Shown piece by piece: positions 11,601 to 23,900 of a stretch of 64,000 bases of DNA. This stretch comes from Glandiceps talaboti. Its lineage: Eukaryota > Hemichordata > Enteropneusta > Spengelidae. The notes under the pieces were generated by a model. The model did no database searches and was not told the DNA's origin. It saw only the letters and a list, made by a program, of their open reading frames with translations. The stretch's first letter is position 1; each line of letters starts with the position of its first letter. Made by a program: the position numbers and the translations under genes. The stretch covers positions 13,084,742-13,148,741 of the forward strand of contig NC_135565.1 in the NCBI RefSeq assembly GCF_964340395.1, given 5' to 3'.

Positions 11601-14600
11601 GCACACAGGCAGAGAGTCATTCCAAGTTCCATTTTTCTGACACTCTATGACGTGATGAGAACTTCTTAACTCATATCCAGTTTTACATTCAATTGAAATA
11701 TTGTCACCATGGAAATAATGACATGCATAATTGTACTTGAAGCCTGTCTCCTCTAAAAGACCAGATGGCGGCTGGCAGTCTGGAAATGTATCTATAATGA
11801 TATTAAGTAGATAAAAAAAACCTCATAGATAGGATGAAAATACTGAATGCATTTTATTTCAAGAATAATTTGTTTATCATCTTGTACCTGATTAAAAACA
11901 AACATATGCCAAGTTGATGTGTACCACGTGTGATTTTTCAGTGTATTTATTGTTCAAACTGAAAACATTGATTATGCTAATTGTGAAATAATGCACCAAC
12001 ATTTGCCTAAATTGTTGACCTTTCCATAGCCTTGTTATGAAGCTAATAATATATTCAAAATGTCTGACCGAAAGACCTGTTCTTGCGTTCGGTTTTCTTA
12101 TTTAAACCTTTAATACCAATATTCGAAATTTGTGAAGTGATGCAAAACTGCCCTAAGAATCCATGAATGAAGATAAAAAAAATAAAAAACTTACCTGAAA
12201 TTTCCAGCGCAAATACCCCTCTGCCTCCAGTATTTCTGGGCAAATGAAACTGTACGTGGACAACATTTGAACAGGATATTACTTCGTTATTGTTCATCTC
12301 TAAATCATGTTGTGTTCCATAAAAGGTTTCAGAAATTTTAAATTGTTCCTTTCCGATAAAGTCTTGTATAGAAAACTTTAATTTGATCAATGACGTGTCA
12401 GGTGATGTGATAGTCCAGTTACAAGATAAGTCATCAGTGTAGTATCCAGGGAATCCTGGTGAGTAGATTGTACCTGATGCTTCAACATGACCTCCACATG
12501 CACCAAGACTAGCTGTAAAGATAATAGTACATGTAGAATGTTAATTGCAATCAAAATGACAGATATGTACGGTACATTTTCTATTTTGCTATTACGACAG
12601 TGCACTGGAAATAATATACCGATAGGGTGCGTGACTAACGACGGCAAAGTGAAATCCTGATCTATCTATAGAAATGAAATGATTCGTTTTTGACGAAATT
12701 TCAAACTATGAATTCGTATTAAGTAATCAACATTTAGAATTACATGTGATTTCGGGGTGTTATATTTTTTACATTTGTTTTTTTTTTTAAACTGGAATCG
12801 AAAATCAATTACGAGTCACGCGCAGGTAGGAAGAGCATAGGGTCCTATTGTTTTTATATTTTTCGCGTATTCTCCTTGAGTTCCTATGAGTAGGCATATG
12901 ACAAATTGGTTATTACCCGATATCACTTCTTCGTTTGACGTATCACCGTTAGTGCCGTTTCCACAATGTCACACAAGTCATATTTGGGAAACAGCGATAT
13001 GAAGAGGTGATATCGGATAATAACCTTGTCATAGTGTTATATCATATCTGTCTGTAATTTAAATTACAGGTTATACTTACTTCGATATATTCCAAATTCA
13101 GAAAATCCTCCACAAATTTGACTATCGTCACCCAGGCAATCATAATTACACTCATCATTTGCTACTTTCCCAAGTCTATCATAAGGCGTCCCCTCTAGAC
13201 CACAAAAACAGTACATCTTAAAGTGCAGTGCAGCATAGGTCATATTTCGTTCTCTGCAATAGTTCAGACACCACTGGATAGTCGTCTGATTATGTGTAAT
13301 ACCAAATTCTCCACTATCAGGTAGAACAGGATCACCCCAATTGCTATTATAACACCCCATGTATCCGTGATCTGTGAATAACAAAGATTCATTACAAACA
13401 ATTAATGAGAACTGTACAATATATTAGATGTGATATGTAAGCCCTTAAAACCAGTATCAATATGTTAGACCAAACAAAAAAATGTGTTTGGTCGGTTTGT
13501 CTAAAATGGTGCGTCGACGCGATTTTTTTTTCAATTCTCAACAAACCTGTCACTCAGTCTATTATTTATGGTAGTTAGTGTTCTTTTTATTTAGTACTTT
13601 AGAGCAAGTGTGTATGTGGGGGCAGATGTCATATGCTTGTTCATGATTGGCTCTGTAGCTGTCTTCACTGAAGTAGGATGGGTTATTTTTGTGCTTCACC
13701 ATAGTTCTGCAGACTGTATAAGCTGGGCAATGACTCCTCTTTTTTGGCCTTAGTATGTCATGATATGATAGTATTGCAAATTTCATTAATTGTATATCAT
13801 GCAATGATCCTAAGAGTACCTCGGGTCAAAACCGTTTACAAAGTGTGTACAAATCCTCACTTACCAAAAGCATATACAAGTCTATAGAGACGGAGTCAGA
13901 AATTTAGCATCTATGATATGTGAAAATGGTTTAAACAAATAAAGTTTGTATCACATTGAAGATGTAATCATTGATAAGTGTGATTGTGATAATTGAAGTG
14001 AACAGTCATTGCACGTTGTTTGAACAAGATCTCTAAAATAAATTTCATCTCAATTTGAGTCGTCCAATTGTCACTATCAATCAGCTGATGTAAAACTTTC
14101 AGTTCAAGGAATCATTTCTCTCTTTTTCATGTCACATGCAATGACTGATACATCAACACTATTGTTGTCAACAAAGTGTGTTCTTCCTACATTTGAACTA
14201 AATTTAGGACCAGGTCCCATTATATTTTCAGTGCATAACTTACAATTGCATCGAGTTGTTGCTGAATCTACGGTAAAACTGTCACCAGATGTAGAATAGT
14301 CACCACAATTTAAAAGTGATGTCTCATTGCCATTACACGTCACAGTAAACATACTATCCTGTGGATCATGTTGTAGAGCATCATCTTCCCTTCCGGACCA
14401 CATTGCTCCGGGATAACCTTCAAATGCATGTGAAGAGAATAGTTTAAAAATTGTGCTTGATAGTTGCTTTAAAGTGATCTTACACACTGTCTGTCTTTTA
14501 GCCGAGGGTACTGTCATATACCACAGGGTAAAGGACCAATGATCAATTTTGTACTCGCGATTTTCCGGATTTCTAATATTATTTTCTGTATATTTCAAAT

Positions 14601-15341
14601 ACAGTTTTAAATACTGTTTCCCCTTACTGTTTTTTTTCTATTTCCTACCTGATATCAATGTCTTATCTGAGTTTATCAGCTTTACATTAATTAGTAGCTT
14701 GCTAGAACAAACTCACTATTTGACCAAATTAACGCATTATGCCGTGAGTGTAAACATCTACTGATCCGACTATTACCATTTAGTCGGATCAGTAGATGTT
14801 TACACTCACGGCATAATGCGTTAATTTGGGCAAATAGTGAGTTTGTTCTAGCAAGCTACTAATTAATGCAAAGCTGATAAACTCAGATAAGACATTGATA
14901 TCAGGTAGAAAATAGAAAAAAAACAGTAAGGGGAAACAGTATTTAAAACTTTATTTGAAATATACAGAAAATAATATTAGAAATCCGGAAAATCGCGAGT
15001 ACAAAATTGATCATTGGTCCTTTACCCTGTGCATATACAAACAAATTTGGAAGATTTGGCATATTATTTAAACATATTTATGGAAACATGTAAAGGTGTC
15101 GTATGAATGTCACAGTTAAATGATAACACATGCCAGCGAAGGCAATATCACAATTTAGTACCTGGCCGATGATTTGCACTCATTACCAAATTTTGATAAT
15201 GTCAAAGCCAAAGGCGAGGGCATCATGAAAATTTTGGTAACGAGTGTTAGCCCGAGGGCAGTGATATTGACTAGAGCGTTTGTTATTCATCTTATATTAC
15301 ATCGTCCACAAATTTGTTCAGACATTCACCTGTCCACTTAC

Positions 15342-15388
<47 letters not shown>

Positions 15389-17811
15389 GTCATCGTCATC
15401 GTCATCAACAGAATGTTTTCCCTTCATGGTACATTTCGAAACTGTTTACTTGCAGATAACCATAGAATGCGGACACGACATTATTTGTAGGAGCTCGAGT
15501 GTCCCTACAGCTCATTTGTAATTATTTTTATTCTGCAGGGAATATGTTTTTGTGTTTCTCTGTAGTGATTTTGTCATCATGAGAGGGCAACACTGGAAAA
15601 CATGCACAGAAGAGCGGGCAATACTGCCGGTCAATAGTATATGCACGCGCGGGCAATAGTTTAGAAGGTCATGTGATTCGATTCTGACCAATGACAGATT
15701 GTGCAAGAACATTGCGGTGCAATAATTATATTTACCTAATTCATTGCACAGAACATCCGCTTCCTTCATACCCCAAACCCAATTCCTGTTCCAATTTCGG
15801 TAGGCAACTGGTAACCATCTACCTAGGTCTTCCAGATACACCTCCGCTCTACCTTCATATGGAGTTGGACCACCAACTAATCTGACGTTCCTTCTCACTC
15901 CTTGATATACATACCGACGGAAAAAAAAAACAGTTGAAAAACATAAACAGTTCCCTAAAATACATGATCGATCGTATCTGACAATTAAGGTTCATTCTTT
16001 TGTAAACCCAAACATGTCGAGACGGTGTTATAATTCATTGGTCCATCAACAAATACTGTACAACGGAAGACATTAAAATGAAACTAGAATCTTCTCACAC
16101 ATGCCAAGTATTCAACATCGCTTTTCATCACTAGCAGAATATCTAATTGTGTGTGTATTGATTGGTTGGTTGGTTGGTTAATTGGCTGATTGATTGATCG
16201 ATTTATTCATTTTATTTCTATATCTTATTTATAGTTAATCTGCGTAATTTTTGACGAGAATTTAACGTGATGGCAGTGTGTCAAGGCTAACCTATTTTGT
16301 AAAGTTTTTCCAGAATCCTTGTCTTTATCCCAATGTTTAGGGAAATGTATCTTCCATCTACTATTACATAAGTACCAGTGATTACTTGCACAGGTGCGCA
16401 CACGGTAGTATTGGCACTACAGTGCAATACGAACACAGTATTGCATACCTGCAGGCAAATAATATGCTAATGAGGTTGAGATCGTTGGTCGTACGCGAAA
16501 GCGTTTGATCTCACAGTATCGTTTTACAGACCTTCGCTGTTTGGATAAATATATGTAATAATAACATAAACCCCATGCTGCGTGTGTGTCAGTGTGGATA
16601 CTCAGGGGGTATTTGCGCTTGTGTTTGCAGTGTTTTCTGTTGCACTTTGACCCTCTCCGCTCGTGAAAATACGGCCTTAGAGAACACTGTAACTTGGCAC
16701 TACTATAAATACCCTGAGTACGCCACACTTGAATTCGCGCGTCACGTGGGTTCTCTCGTAACCTTTCATGGTGTAAGTGTGTTACTGTTAAATTTATTGC
16801 ACATCACTGTTGTAGATTTTACCACTATCCCTAACAATTCGAAATATTTACGACTACACGCATTTTATTAACATGTGACATTGGAGATTTGTTTACATGC
16901 AATGTAATGGTTCTTCAAGGAGTTTTCTAACTTCGCTATTTCACATGTACATGCATAGTTTATGTTATTACGTAAGAATGTATTCATTTCTGTTCTAATC
17001 TGGCCAATTAGTATTACACTTAAGTTGTAAATTGTGACAACGTTGTCAAATTCGAAATTACAGCAATTAATAAAACTAAATGTACAATAATGAGGACAAA
17101 TGAACTCATTCTCCTATACAGTACTGCTCCTATGCATTCAACTAATATGTTCTTAACTGGACAGTGGACACATTGAATGAAATTACATAATTAATTGTAA
17201 TTTGGCAATACAAATATTTCCAGTATTGTGCAGACAGAACTTAGTTGTCATCAGTTCACAGGCGAGTAACATGAACCTATCGTTGAGCACGTGTCTGAAT
17301 TTTAACGTATACCACGTATAGTGTCGAATTGTAATTGTATATTCTCTACATGAAATTGAAGATGATGACTATACCACCATACTTTAAGATCGACCTTGAA
17401 TCACACGTTTACGCCCATGGTATGTTATAATGGTAACTGGGACACATAATATGTTAATGGTGAAAGCAAAGGAAATATGTCCTGTCGTTATCTAACATGA
17501 CTTGATTGTATATATGTCTTATTAAGAACAAGGTCATGAAACCTCTTGTCAACCACTCGTTTGAACATATTAAGTACCGTATGACGGATCAGAATTAACG
17601 TACAGTGGCAATTCTAGTAGTTTCTACAAAAGAAACTGCTTAAAATTCAGACCACTACGTACAGTGACCTCAGACTAAACTAGACATCACTTCATGATCT
17701 TCGATCTATCAATTCAACATCATTAAGGGGTGTCCTACCTGACTTCATTTCGAATTCCTTCACGCCGACCATTAGCAGAAGAACGACTACTAAGTTTGAT
17801 GAATGTAGCAT
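8465..17811 (-). CDS. Gene B: complete SRCR-WSC-CUB-Sushi3-TM receptor
   Basis: Eleven exons: 17739-17811 signal, 15736-15900 and 14244-14417 SRCR, 13081-13371 WSC, 12195-12512 CUB, 11597-11791, 11106-11276 and 10677-10847 Sushi, 9560-9583 stalk, 9186-9264 TM, 8465-8681 tail. All have GT-AG sites. Phases are 1-1 throughout, then 1-2 at the TM exon. Together they give 1878 nt, about 625 residues plus stop, with no break. It is predicted to be a cell-surface type I receptor with a binding ectodomain and a short tail carrying YEAIS. The tail seems shortened compared with its paralogues, since homologous sequence continues 3' of the stop. Intron SRCR-1/SRCR-2 carries a fold-back element (14522-15031). 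The ligand is unknown. Confidence 0.82.
9186..9264 (-). CDS. Gene B exon 10: transmembrane segment
   Basis: AAVVGSVAGVIVLIVIAVLV then VVYIIRR: a single hydrophobic helix ending in a stop-transfer Arg pair. Phase 1 in, phase 2 out, 79 nt, identical in design to the gene C TM exon (50475-50553). Confidence 0.82.
9560..9583 (-). CDS. Gene B exon 9: short stalk (tentative)
   Basis: A 24-nt exon (EGASTLFI) between ACAAAAG and GTAAGT that keeps phase 1 on both sides. Stalk exons of the other genes also start right after AG with GAA and are Ser/Thr rich. The acceptor is weak, so the 5' limit is uncertain. Confidence 0.4.
9900..10097. repeat. CAA/CAG-rich microsatellite in gene B intron
   Basis: About 200 bp of CAA and CAG triplets with C-rich and A-rich interruptions near 9946-9990. 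On the minus strand it reads as a Cys/Leu run, a repeat effect. Confidence 0.9.
10677..10847 (-). CDS. Gene B exon 8: Sushi domain 3
   Basis: CGDPGDVGNA, YTCHEGFHSDGDD, ISCTSDGHWTNKPTC. Same length (171 nt) and phase as exon 7, from a recent exon duplication. Donor GTATGA. Confidence 0.83.
11106..11276 (-). CDS. Gene B exon 7: Sushi domain 2
   Basis: CGDPGEIKNA, YKCHEGYYGDGDN, VVCTGDGNWTTAPTC: four Sushi cysteines and the G-x-W motif. The 57 codons are flanked by TTATAG and GTAAGT, phase 1. Confidence 0.85.
11597..11791 (-). CDS. Gene B exon 6: Sushi (CCP) domain 1
   Basis: CQPPSG, then YACHYF, IECKTGYEL, VIECQKNGTWNDSLPVC. The G-x-W before the last cysteine is the Sushi signature. It is longer (65 codons) than the two that follow, as is the matching exon of gene C (53160-53360). 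Confidence 0.8.
12195..12512 (-). CDS. Gene B exon 5: CUB domain
   Basis: A whole CUB in one exon: LGACGG, TIYSPGFPGYY, LSCNWTI, FSIQDFIGKEQF, VISCSNVV, GVFALEIS. Only three cysteines are visible where a typical CUB has four, so one may be unpaired. Acceptor TTTACAG, donor GTAAGT, phase 1. Confidence 0.85.
13081..13371 (-). CDS. Gene B exon 4: WSC domain
   Basis: HGYMGCYNS, TIQWCLNYCRERNMTYAAL, YCFCGLEG, CLGDDSQICGG, FGIY. All WSC cysteines are present. Exon length of 291 nt equals the gene A copy. Confidence 0.85.
14244..14417 (-). CDS. Gene B exon 3: SRCR domain, C-terminal half
   Basis: GYPGAMWSGREDDAL, CNGNETSLLNCGDY and TTRCNC, the second half of SRCR. Acceptor TTGAAG, donor GTAAGT, phase 1. 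Confidence 0.82.
14522..15031. mobile_element. 510-bp fold-back element (long-TIR MITE)
   Basis: Arms 14522-14772 and 14781-15031 are near-perfect inverted repeats around an 8-base loop. The ends read CACAGGGTAAAGG. Flanking 7-bp direct repeats CATATAC at 14515-14521 and 15032-15038 look like a target-site duplication. It sits in the intron between the two SRCR exons of gene B and has no coding. The transposon superfamily is not assigned. Confidence 0.85.
15346..15408. repeat. (CAT)n trinucleotide repeat
   Basis: About 60 bp of TCA/CAT triplets with a few CGT variants at the 3' end, inside gene B intron 1-2. Confidence 0.92.
15736..15900 (-). CDS. Gene B exon 2: SRCR domain, N-terminal half
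   Basis: NVRLVGG, EGRAEVYLEDLGRW, then LPVAYRNW and VLCNELG. As in gene A, the usual VCDD cysteine is replaced (VAYR). Acceptor CAAG, donor GTAAAT, phase 1. Confidence 0.82.
16591..16729. repeat. Small imperfect inverted repeat
   Basis: Arms AGTGTGGATACTCAGGG (16591) and CCCTGAGTACGCCACACT (16712) face each other across about 90 bp in gene B intron 1. It may be a small MITE remnant. The rest of the intron (15901-17738) shows no coding. Confidence 0.5.
17739..17811 (-). CDS. Gene B exon 1: signal peptide
   Basis: ATG at 17811 starts 24 codons with core NLVVVLLLMVGV and ends TCA-G before GTAGGA. Layout, length and phase equal those of gene A exon 1. Confidence 0.78.
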
Positions 17812-17895
17812 TGCTATTGGACTCATGTCAACCGGGTCGCTAATGTCTGCCAATCCTTTATTTAGAAAGTAAAGTAAACATACATCACACTTCCT

Positions 17896-17908
17896 GGTTC
17901 AAAGGTCA
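17896..17908 (+). promoter_or_regulatory. DR1-like motif upstream of gene B
   Basis: GGTTCAAAGGTCA, 85 bp upstream of the gene B ATG, conserved with gene A within CTTCCTGGTTCAAAGGTCA. Confidence 0.45.
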
Positions 17909-18358
17909 ACGTATTCATTTAGGCGAATCTGTTAGATCATGTTACGTCGTCGGCAATGAACAGACTTCTACAGACACACAATGTACAACCCCAATAGCTA
18001 ATGTTCTTCTTTTGTTTTTGCTTTTTTCAATTGTTTTCACATACTTTGGCCACCGTTCTTTGGAATTGCATTTATTGTTTTTGTTCATGGCGCGATTCAG
18101 AGTGTACATAACTTTGACTCGGACAGTATACACATAACTGAATACTCCTTCCTTCGGATTATATAACGTCCGGAGAGGAATTAACTATCGCCAATGAATC
18201 CGGAGTTGTAATATTCAAGGACTCGTCAGTGTATAGGTACTTGTTTGGAAATACTAGAGAACCATAGACGTTAAGGAGAGACATCTCCAACGTCTAAGGG
18301 AGAACAAAATGTTCAGGCTCTATGCATTCGTAGTACGAAATGCTCAAATCTGATTAAA

Positions 18359-18547
18359 ATCCGATGTAGATGTCGGCTAATCGTTCATTGCTATTTTACC
18401 TTAGTTATTTTGCCTGAATTGACCTTCTTGGTACATGTTTACATTTTTTAGCCTGGTCGCCTCCTCGTCTGTAGACTGAGGCGATCAGGCTAAAAAATGT
18501 AAATATGTAAAATAGCAATGAACGATTAGCCGACATCTACATCGGAT
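18359..18547. repeat. Nested inverted repeat
   Basis: Outer arms 18359-18399 and 18507-18547 (ATCCGATGTAGATGTCGGC and its complement) enclose inner arms 18433-18463 and 18478-18508 (TTTTTTAGCCTGGTCGCCTC and its complement). About 33 bp is unpaired on the left side only. Probably a fold-back MITE. Confidence 0.75.
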
Positions 18548-18549
18548 TA

Positions 18550-19359
18550 TACTTAGATTGGAAATACTCTTGACTACATAACGTTCTGACAAACGTCAAT
18601 TGCAAAGCATATAGTAATTTATTTTCAAAATTTGCAATCGAAGATTAAGACAATAATATCAAACAATAAAACTCCAAGTACTGAATTTAAAATGTTATTA
18701 TTTTTTTGGGAGTATTGTATGCCTTTGAAATAATCTGTAAATGCCATGATTATTGATGTAAGCACGTCATTGGTGAAAAGTTGATTAGTAATATTATGGG
18801 TTTTTTTAATTTGATCTGAAAATGATTTGCAACTTACTTAAATTGAGTAATACAAATATCATAGTCGAAACGTGATTATAATTGTACTATCAGGAGTACA
18901 AGGGATCTTTATCTACAAAATAAGTTAAAACTACAATTAAAAATCAGATAATTAAACTTATACTAGGATCATGTGCTCTGTTATTGTTAGTCTAGAGTTG
19001 CATGAGTGAACCACCAAGCCCAGAACATAATAGCTATAAGTATCAATATAGAAATTGACTAGAGAGTGAGTGAGTGAGTGAGTGAGTGAGCGAGTTAGTT
19101 AGTTACTTTCCTACATCACAGAGTATAATGAACGGTACAGTTTGCCAACTAGTATGAACACTTTAATGAGACATATACTTTTTATTTTAAAGAGCGAGAC
19201 AACATTAGAAGTAATTAGATATGAGATCCTTATCAAAATTGACTAGTTCATCTCCACTGAGTGACACAGTAGAAGCACACATGCACTCAGTTACTGAAAT
19301 AGATACACAGCAACTGAAATTTTCATGAAGACACACAGCTTTAGTCATCTTACTACCCG

Positions 19360-19452
<93 letters not shown>

Positions 19453-20912
19453 ATTGTGTCTCATTGGGGAAGACTGGTCAGATTTGATAATGATCTCATA
19501 TTCAATCATCTTTAAATATTGTCTATGCTCATTAATTCAACCAGAATGGATGGAGAATGCGCATAGCCTTGTGAACATACTAATCACATACTAGGTTTAT
19601 CCAGGTAAATTTCAAAAAAAAATATATATAAGTGAGCGCTTGCTATGGAGTCGGTCATTCAAATGAACAGATATACACGATCGGCTATCTACTTGGTAAT
19701 GCTTTTCTGGCGTATAGCACTACTCAGTCCGATGCCCACAGTCGCAAGTTCAGGGTTAAGTCGGCTACCCATATCAAAGTCTTTCCCTGCAATACAAACA
19801 TGTCTCTATCGTTGAAATTATCAATAAGATATTAAAGGCACATGGTCTGCAACTTGTAAGTATTTGTCATCATTTTTGTTTCCGAATGAAAGGTTACTTA
19901 TATGTTGCCCTTCACTGTTACTTGTTGAATGACTAGTAGTCACTGACAAAACTCCCATCGTATAAACTGCTGTGATGCTGTATATACTACATGAATAAAA
20001 TGACGTCATTTTTATTCTCGTATATTACACTACAGTATCGCAGCAGTTATACGGAAGGAGGTTTGCCAGTGGCTGCTGGTTTTTTAGTCAAGTGATAGTG
20101 AATGGTAAAATACTAGTAATATTTATTGGGAAACAGAAACGATGAAAAATACAAGTTGTAGACCATATCCCTTTGATTATAATACGTGGTGATATCAGCA
20201 TATTTTAGATCACTCATATACTTGATACAACATATTCCAACATACCACCATCAAAGCCTCACAAACCTACTAAATAGGTCCTTAGCAGCAGTTTAAATTA
20301 TTGAACATACCTATCTTTAACGTGTTTACAATAGTAAGATCAGTTAGGTTTTTTATGCATGTGGTTCTTCACCCACTGCGATGTATGAGTATCTCACACA
20401 GTTTATTGTGTAACCAAACATGTACATTGATAGTTTTATCGTTTCCACTTCTTAGTCACTCATATCAATGTCATCGTATATGTAGCTATATAATAGTGTA
20501 TGTCAGGGTCGACTTAGTCTAATGTTTCATCTCCGATATCCTCTCTTCGTGATTCTCGAAGGTTATTTACTGGGTATATATAAAAGGAGTCCGTCAGATG
20601 CGTGTATAGAGGCTGAGAAGTTTCCCTGTGGTCTTGGGTTTGGCATGCAGCCTCCATTTGTTGTGTAGCTGGACGGTGTCTGGTTTCATCTTCGAGGTGT
20701 TTGACTGTGTTTTCTACGCTCCCATGTTGTTGGGATGCGTCCTTGCCCTTCCCTTCACCACTTCTTCGTCCTGTTTTGTTCGGTTGGTTTTGTTATGTCA
20801 CTATGTCGTGGAAACGAATAAGGTGCATATATGTACATGTATGTTGTGTTGTTTCCTCCTTATTGACTGTTTGATCGTTTGTATTGACGTTCTCTTCGTC
20901 TGTGTTATCTTT
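18550..20912. other. Intergenic, gene B to gene E
   Basis: AT-rich with no supported gene. It contains a GTGA run (about 19065-19090) and a compound GA/GT repeat (19362-19452). From about 20520 it is the 3' flank of gene E and is paralogous to about 34400-34700. The 107-codon hydrophobic frame at 20628-20951 on the plus strand has no ATG and overlaps the gene E tail exon on the other strand. Confidence 0.45.
19362..19452. repeat. (GA)n(GT)n compound microsatellite
   Basis: About 62 bp of GA followed by about 28 bp of GT. Confidence 0.95.
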
Positions 20913-20937
20913 TCATTTTCCCATTTTTTGCACTTTT
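20913..20937 (-). CDS. Gene E truncated tail exon
   Basis: After CCCTAG the frame reads KVQKMGK and stops at TGA 20913-20915. Aligned with gene D, whose GGA-AAA-TGT-GGA continues, a loss of three bases fuses TGT and GGA into TGA. Beyond it the frame stays open (DEENVN, NDQTVNKEE) to a TAA at about 20793. Confidence 0.6.
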
Positions 20938-23900
20938 CTAGGGAAAAATGAAATGGTTACGATACATGAAAGGAAAACAATGCAATTGTGTTCACATATA
21001 AAAATTAGAATTGGTACGGATATAAAGTGGTTCCATACATGTCTTGTTCCATAGTTTAATTTTGACAGTGTCTCAACAATATGGCATTAACACAATGTAT
21101 AAGCAAAAGAGTGCTTCATATATATTAGGGCAAACATATGCATAGTACTTTACAGTGTCATGAGATAATGTATGACAAATATAGAAAGAGTTACAGTACA
21201 GCAAGACACCAACAGCATAGATCATATAAAAATGAACTCACCGTCTGATCACATAGATCACAACCAATATTGCGTGGATGATAATAACTACTCCCACTGC
21301 TACTCCAACTGTGCCTGTTACACATGAAGCAGTCGTGGTATCATCATTGCAAAATATACATAATAGCAAGCAACTGAAAGAATTGTTTCTGATTTCGGTT
21401 TGATTAATGTATCACGCAGGGTGAATATGCTATCGCTGATATACGTTTCAGAAATATCTGAACTCGGTATAACATACAACAAATTTACCCCTAAGTCTCA
21501 TACATTTCTTTGAATTTATCCTCACTGACACGGACATTTGCACTTACTTACACAGACATAGACACAGACACAGACACAGATGCAGACACACACATACATA
21601 ACATAACACATAAAACTATAACAGAGAAGTAGTAATTAGTTTTTGTGTGGGTTTTCTGTGTAGTAATATGAGGTTTTGCATAAATCATGTACTTTACATA
21701 TTTCTATATAAATACTTACCTGTTCCATTGGTGGCTCTAGCTGATGTAGCATCTGTTGGTTTGGGTGGAGTAGTAGTGTTTGTCGATTCTGCATCGAAAT
21801 AAATTTAATCGCAGGTATCATACATTTGAAAAGTACATGAGTAATCTTGCACATTATGATTTAAAAAAATGTCGTTCCAAAATGGGCAAAAGGCATAGGG
21901 TAAAATGACCAGGGGAAAAGGGCTGTGTGGCAACATACCAGGTTGCAATGCCAAGAAAAAGAAACGAAAACCGAACAATAGGGTTAACAATTTGGTAAAT
22001 CCACGTAAATGTAATGTTTAACAATATTGCATTTAACGTACGGTTTAATTTATAACTGATAATGACGTATGCAATGCCACTAGTTCTAAGCTAGTGACAT
22101 CAGGTGAATTCTTATCAGGCTTGTTCGACATTTGGACTCAGGAGCACTGCGACAGGTTGGCCCCATTTGATTTCTCTCAGAAGGTAAGAAATTGTATCAT
22201 TTTCCGCATATGTACGCTCAAAATCTTTATTTATTGTCATATTTGAAAAAATCCGACTTGATTACAATGTTTATATGTAAATATTATGCGTATCAAAATA
22301 ATTCACGTTTGCCATTATATGTCCACCCGGAAATAGGAAATAAAATACAATTGTATTTACATTTCCCTTTACTTGATGGTCGGAAGAAACATGTCCGAAA
22401 CAATTTTCCTTTATAACTCTTACGACATATGGGTATCAGTTCAGGCATTAAAAGGACAAGTTTTTACGAGCGCGAGATCACCGATCGTTTGTGGCTGAAA
22501 TTCAATATACCAATACGCAAGGCTTTGAAAATTTTCACAACAACTTACTCGGTATTTCCTTTAAATATATCGGCCGATACCTAATGATACGACTGGGTTC
22601 ACTTTTGTGCCCTTTTCCCCCTTTTTATTGGCATATTTTAGAAACATGGACAATGGTATGAATATTGAACTTTGATGTGTTGTTTTGGGATGGTATACCT
22701 ATAAATAGCTCATAGGCGTCCTGTTTAACTAGTCAATGTTTAACTCATAACAAGTCAATGCCTAACTTATAAAACAACATGATAATAACACACTTATACT
22801 GTACACCGTCACCTGCGACTACGAATTCATTTCTTAAATGTCTAAATATATATTCCGTTTCATTTACAAATAATAATATACATTATTAAAATCACTTTGG
22901 TGTAATACTGTCGAGCGTGGTATCGCGCACCTCTCTAAAGACTGCAATGCGTTTGCTTATGACAGCCTTATTACACAATTAGGGAGTACGTTTTCTGTAG
23001 CTCTGTGGTGACGTATAGTGTAATATTATCACTCAAAGTCCGATTCATACTGATGTACAGCAATGTTCATAATATGTTTTGTTCTAGTTAAGCAACATTG
23101 TACCCTCCATGGCCGTAATTTCGATATCAATCACAAATGTATATATTTAAGTTCACTATCAAACATACATACATACATACATACATACATACATACATAC
23201 ATACATACATACATACATACATACATACGTGCGTGCGTGCATGCATGCATACATACGTACGTACGTACATACATCCATACATACATACATCCATACATCC
23301 ATACATCCATCCATGCATACATACATACATACATACATACATACATACATACATACATACATACATACATGCATGCATGCATGCATGCATGCATGCATAC
23401 ATACACACACACACACATACATACATACATACATACATACATACATACATACATACATACATACGCATGCACACATACGCATGCACACATACATGAATGG
23501 AGGGGCTGGTGGACAGGGGAAGGCGAACTGGTGGGTGGGCGGACTGACAGACGGGCAGATGGTCAAAGTTATAAAATTATTTTTTCCTTGTGGGTTATGA
23601 AAATCAGTGATGTAGACTATTGCCGTCATCGATGCCCCTTGACAAGGGAACCAGGTCTGGATCAATATGATTAGATGTCAACGGTAATTAGTTGTGCACG
23701 GAAAATTAAGGCTATGGGGTATCAACTAGTTTTGCTCATGAACCATACATTTATATTCATGGTATACCATGGTTGAAACATACGGAAGCCCGGAGGGGAC
23801 ATTTGCATTGAGCAAAATGTTAAAAATTATCTTGTTATCTCGACTTATTATGTCGTTATCTCGACTTACTATCTCGTTATCTCTACTTACTATGTCGTTA

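Larger units (their letters stand above)
17420..18230. repeat. Segmental duplication: 5' flank of gene B, paralogous to about 4270-5330
   Basis: The two blocks share the signal exon, the ACTTCCTGGTTCAAAGG stretch, a CAACCCCAAT...AATG segment and ATCCGGAGTTGTA near the far end. This shows that genes A and B arose by tandem duplication including promoter and intron 1 sequence. Confidence 0.75.
20520..21800. repeat. Segmental duplication paralogous to about 34400-36710
   Basis: Both blocks contain the gene 3' flank (CTGAGAAGTTTCC, GTAGCTGGACGGTGTCT), tail, TM and stalk exons and the introns between (GTGGTTCCATACATG). In the other copy the TM-stalk intron is enlarged by about 0.9 kb of repeats. 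Confidence 0.85.

Noticed and set aside
13562-13804. 80-codon minus-strand frame in a gene B intron
   Set aside because: No recognised domain, no splice or family support, and its frame does not fit the flanking exons.
14104-14598. 164-codon minus-strand frame as one protein
   Set aside because: Only 14244-14417 is exon (SRCR half). The rest is intron read-through into the fold-back element.
20628-20951. 107-codon hydrophobic plus-strand frame
   Set aside because: No ATG, broken in the paralogous copy at 34.4-34.8 kb, and antisense to the receptor tail exon and its 3' flank.
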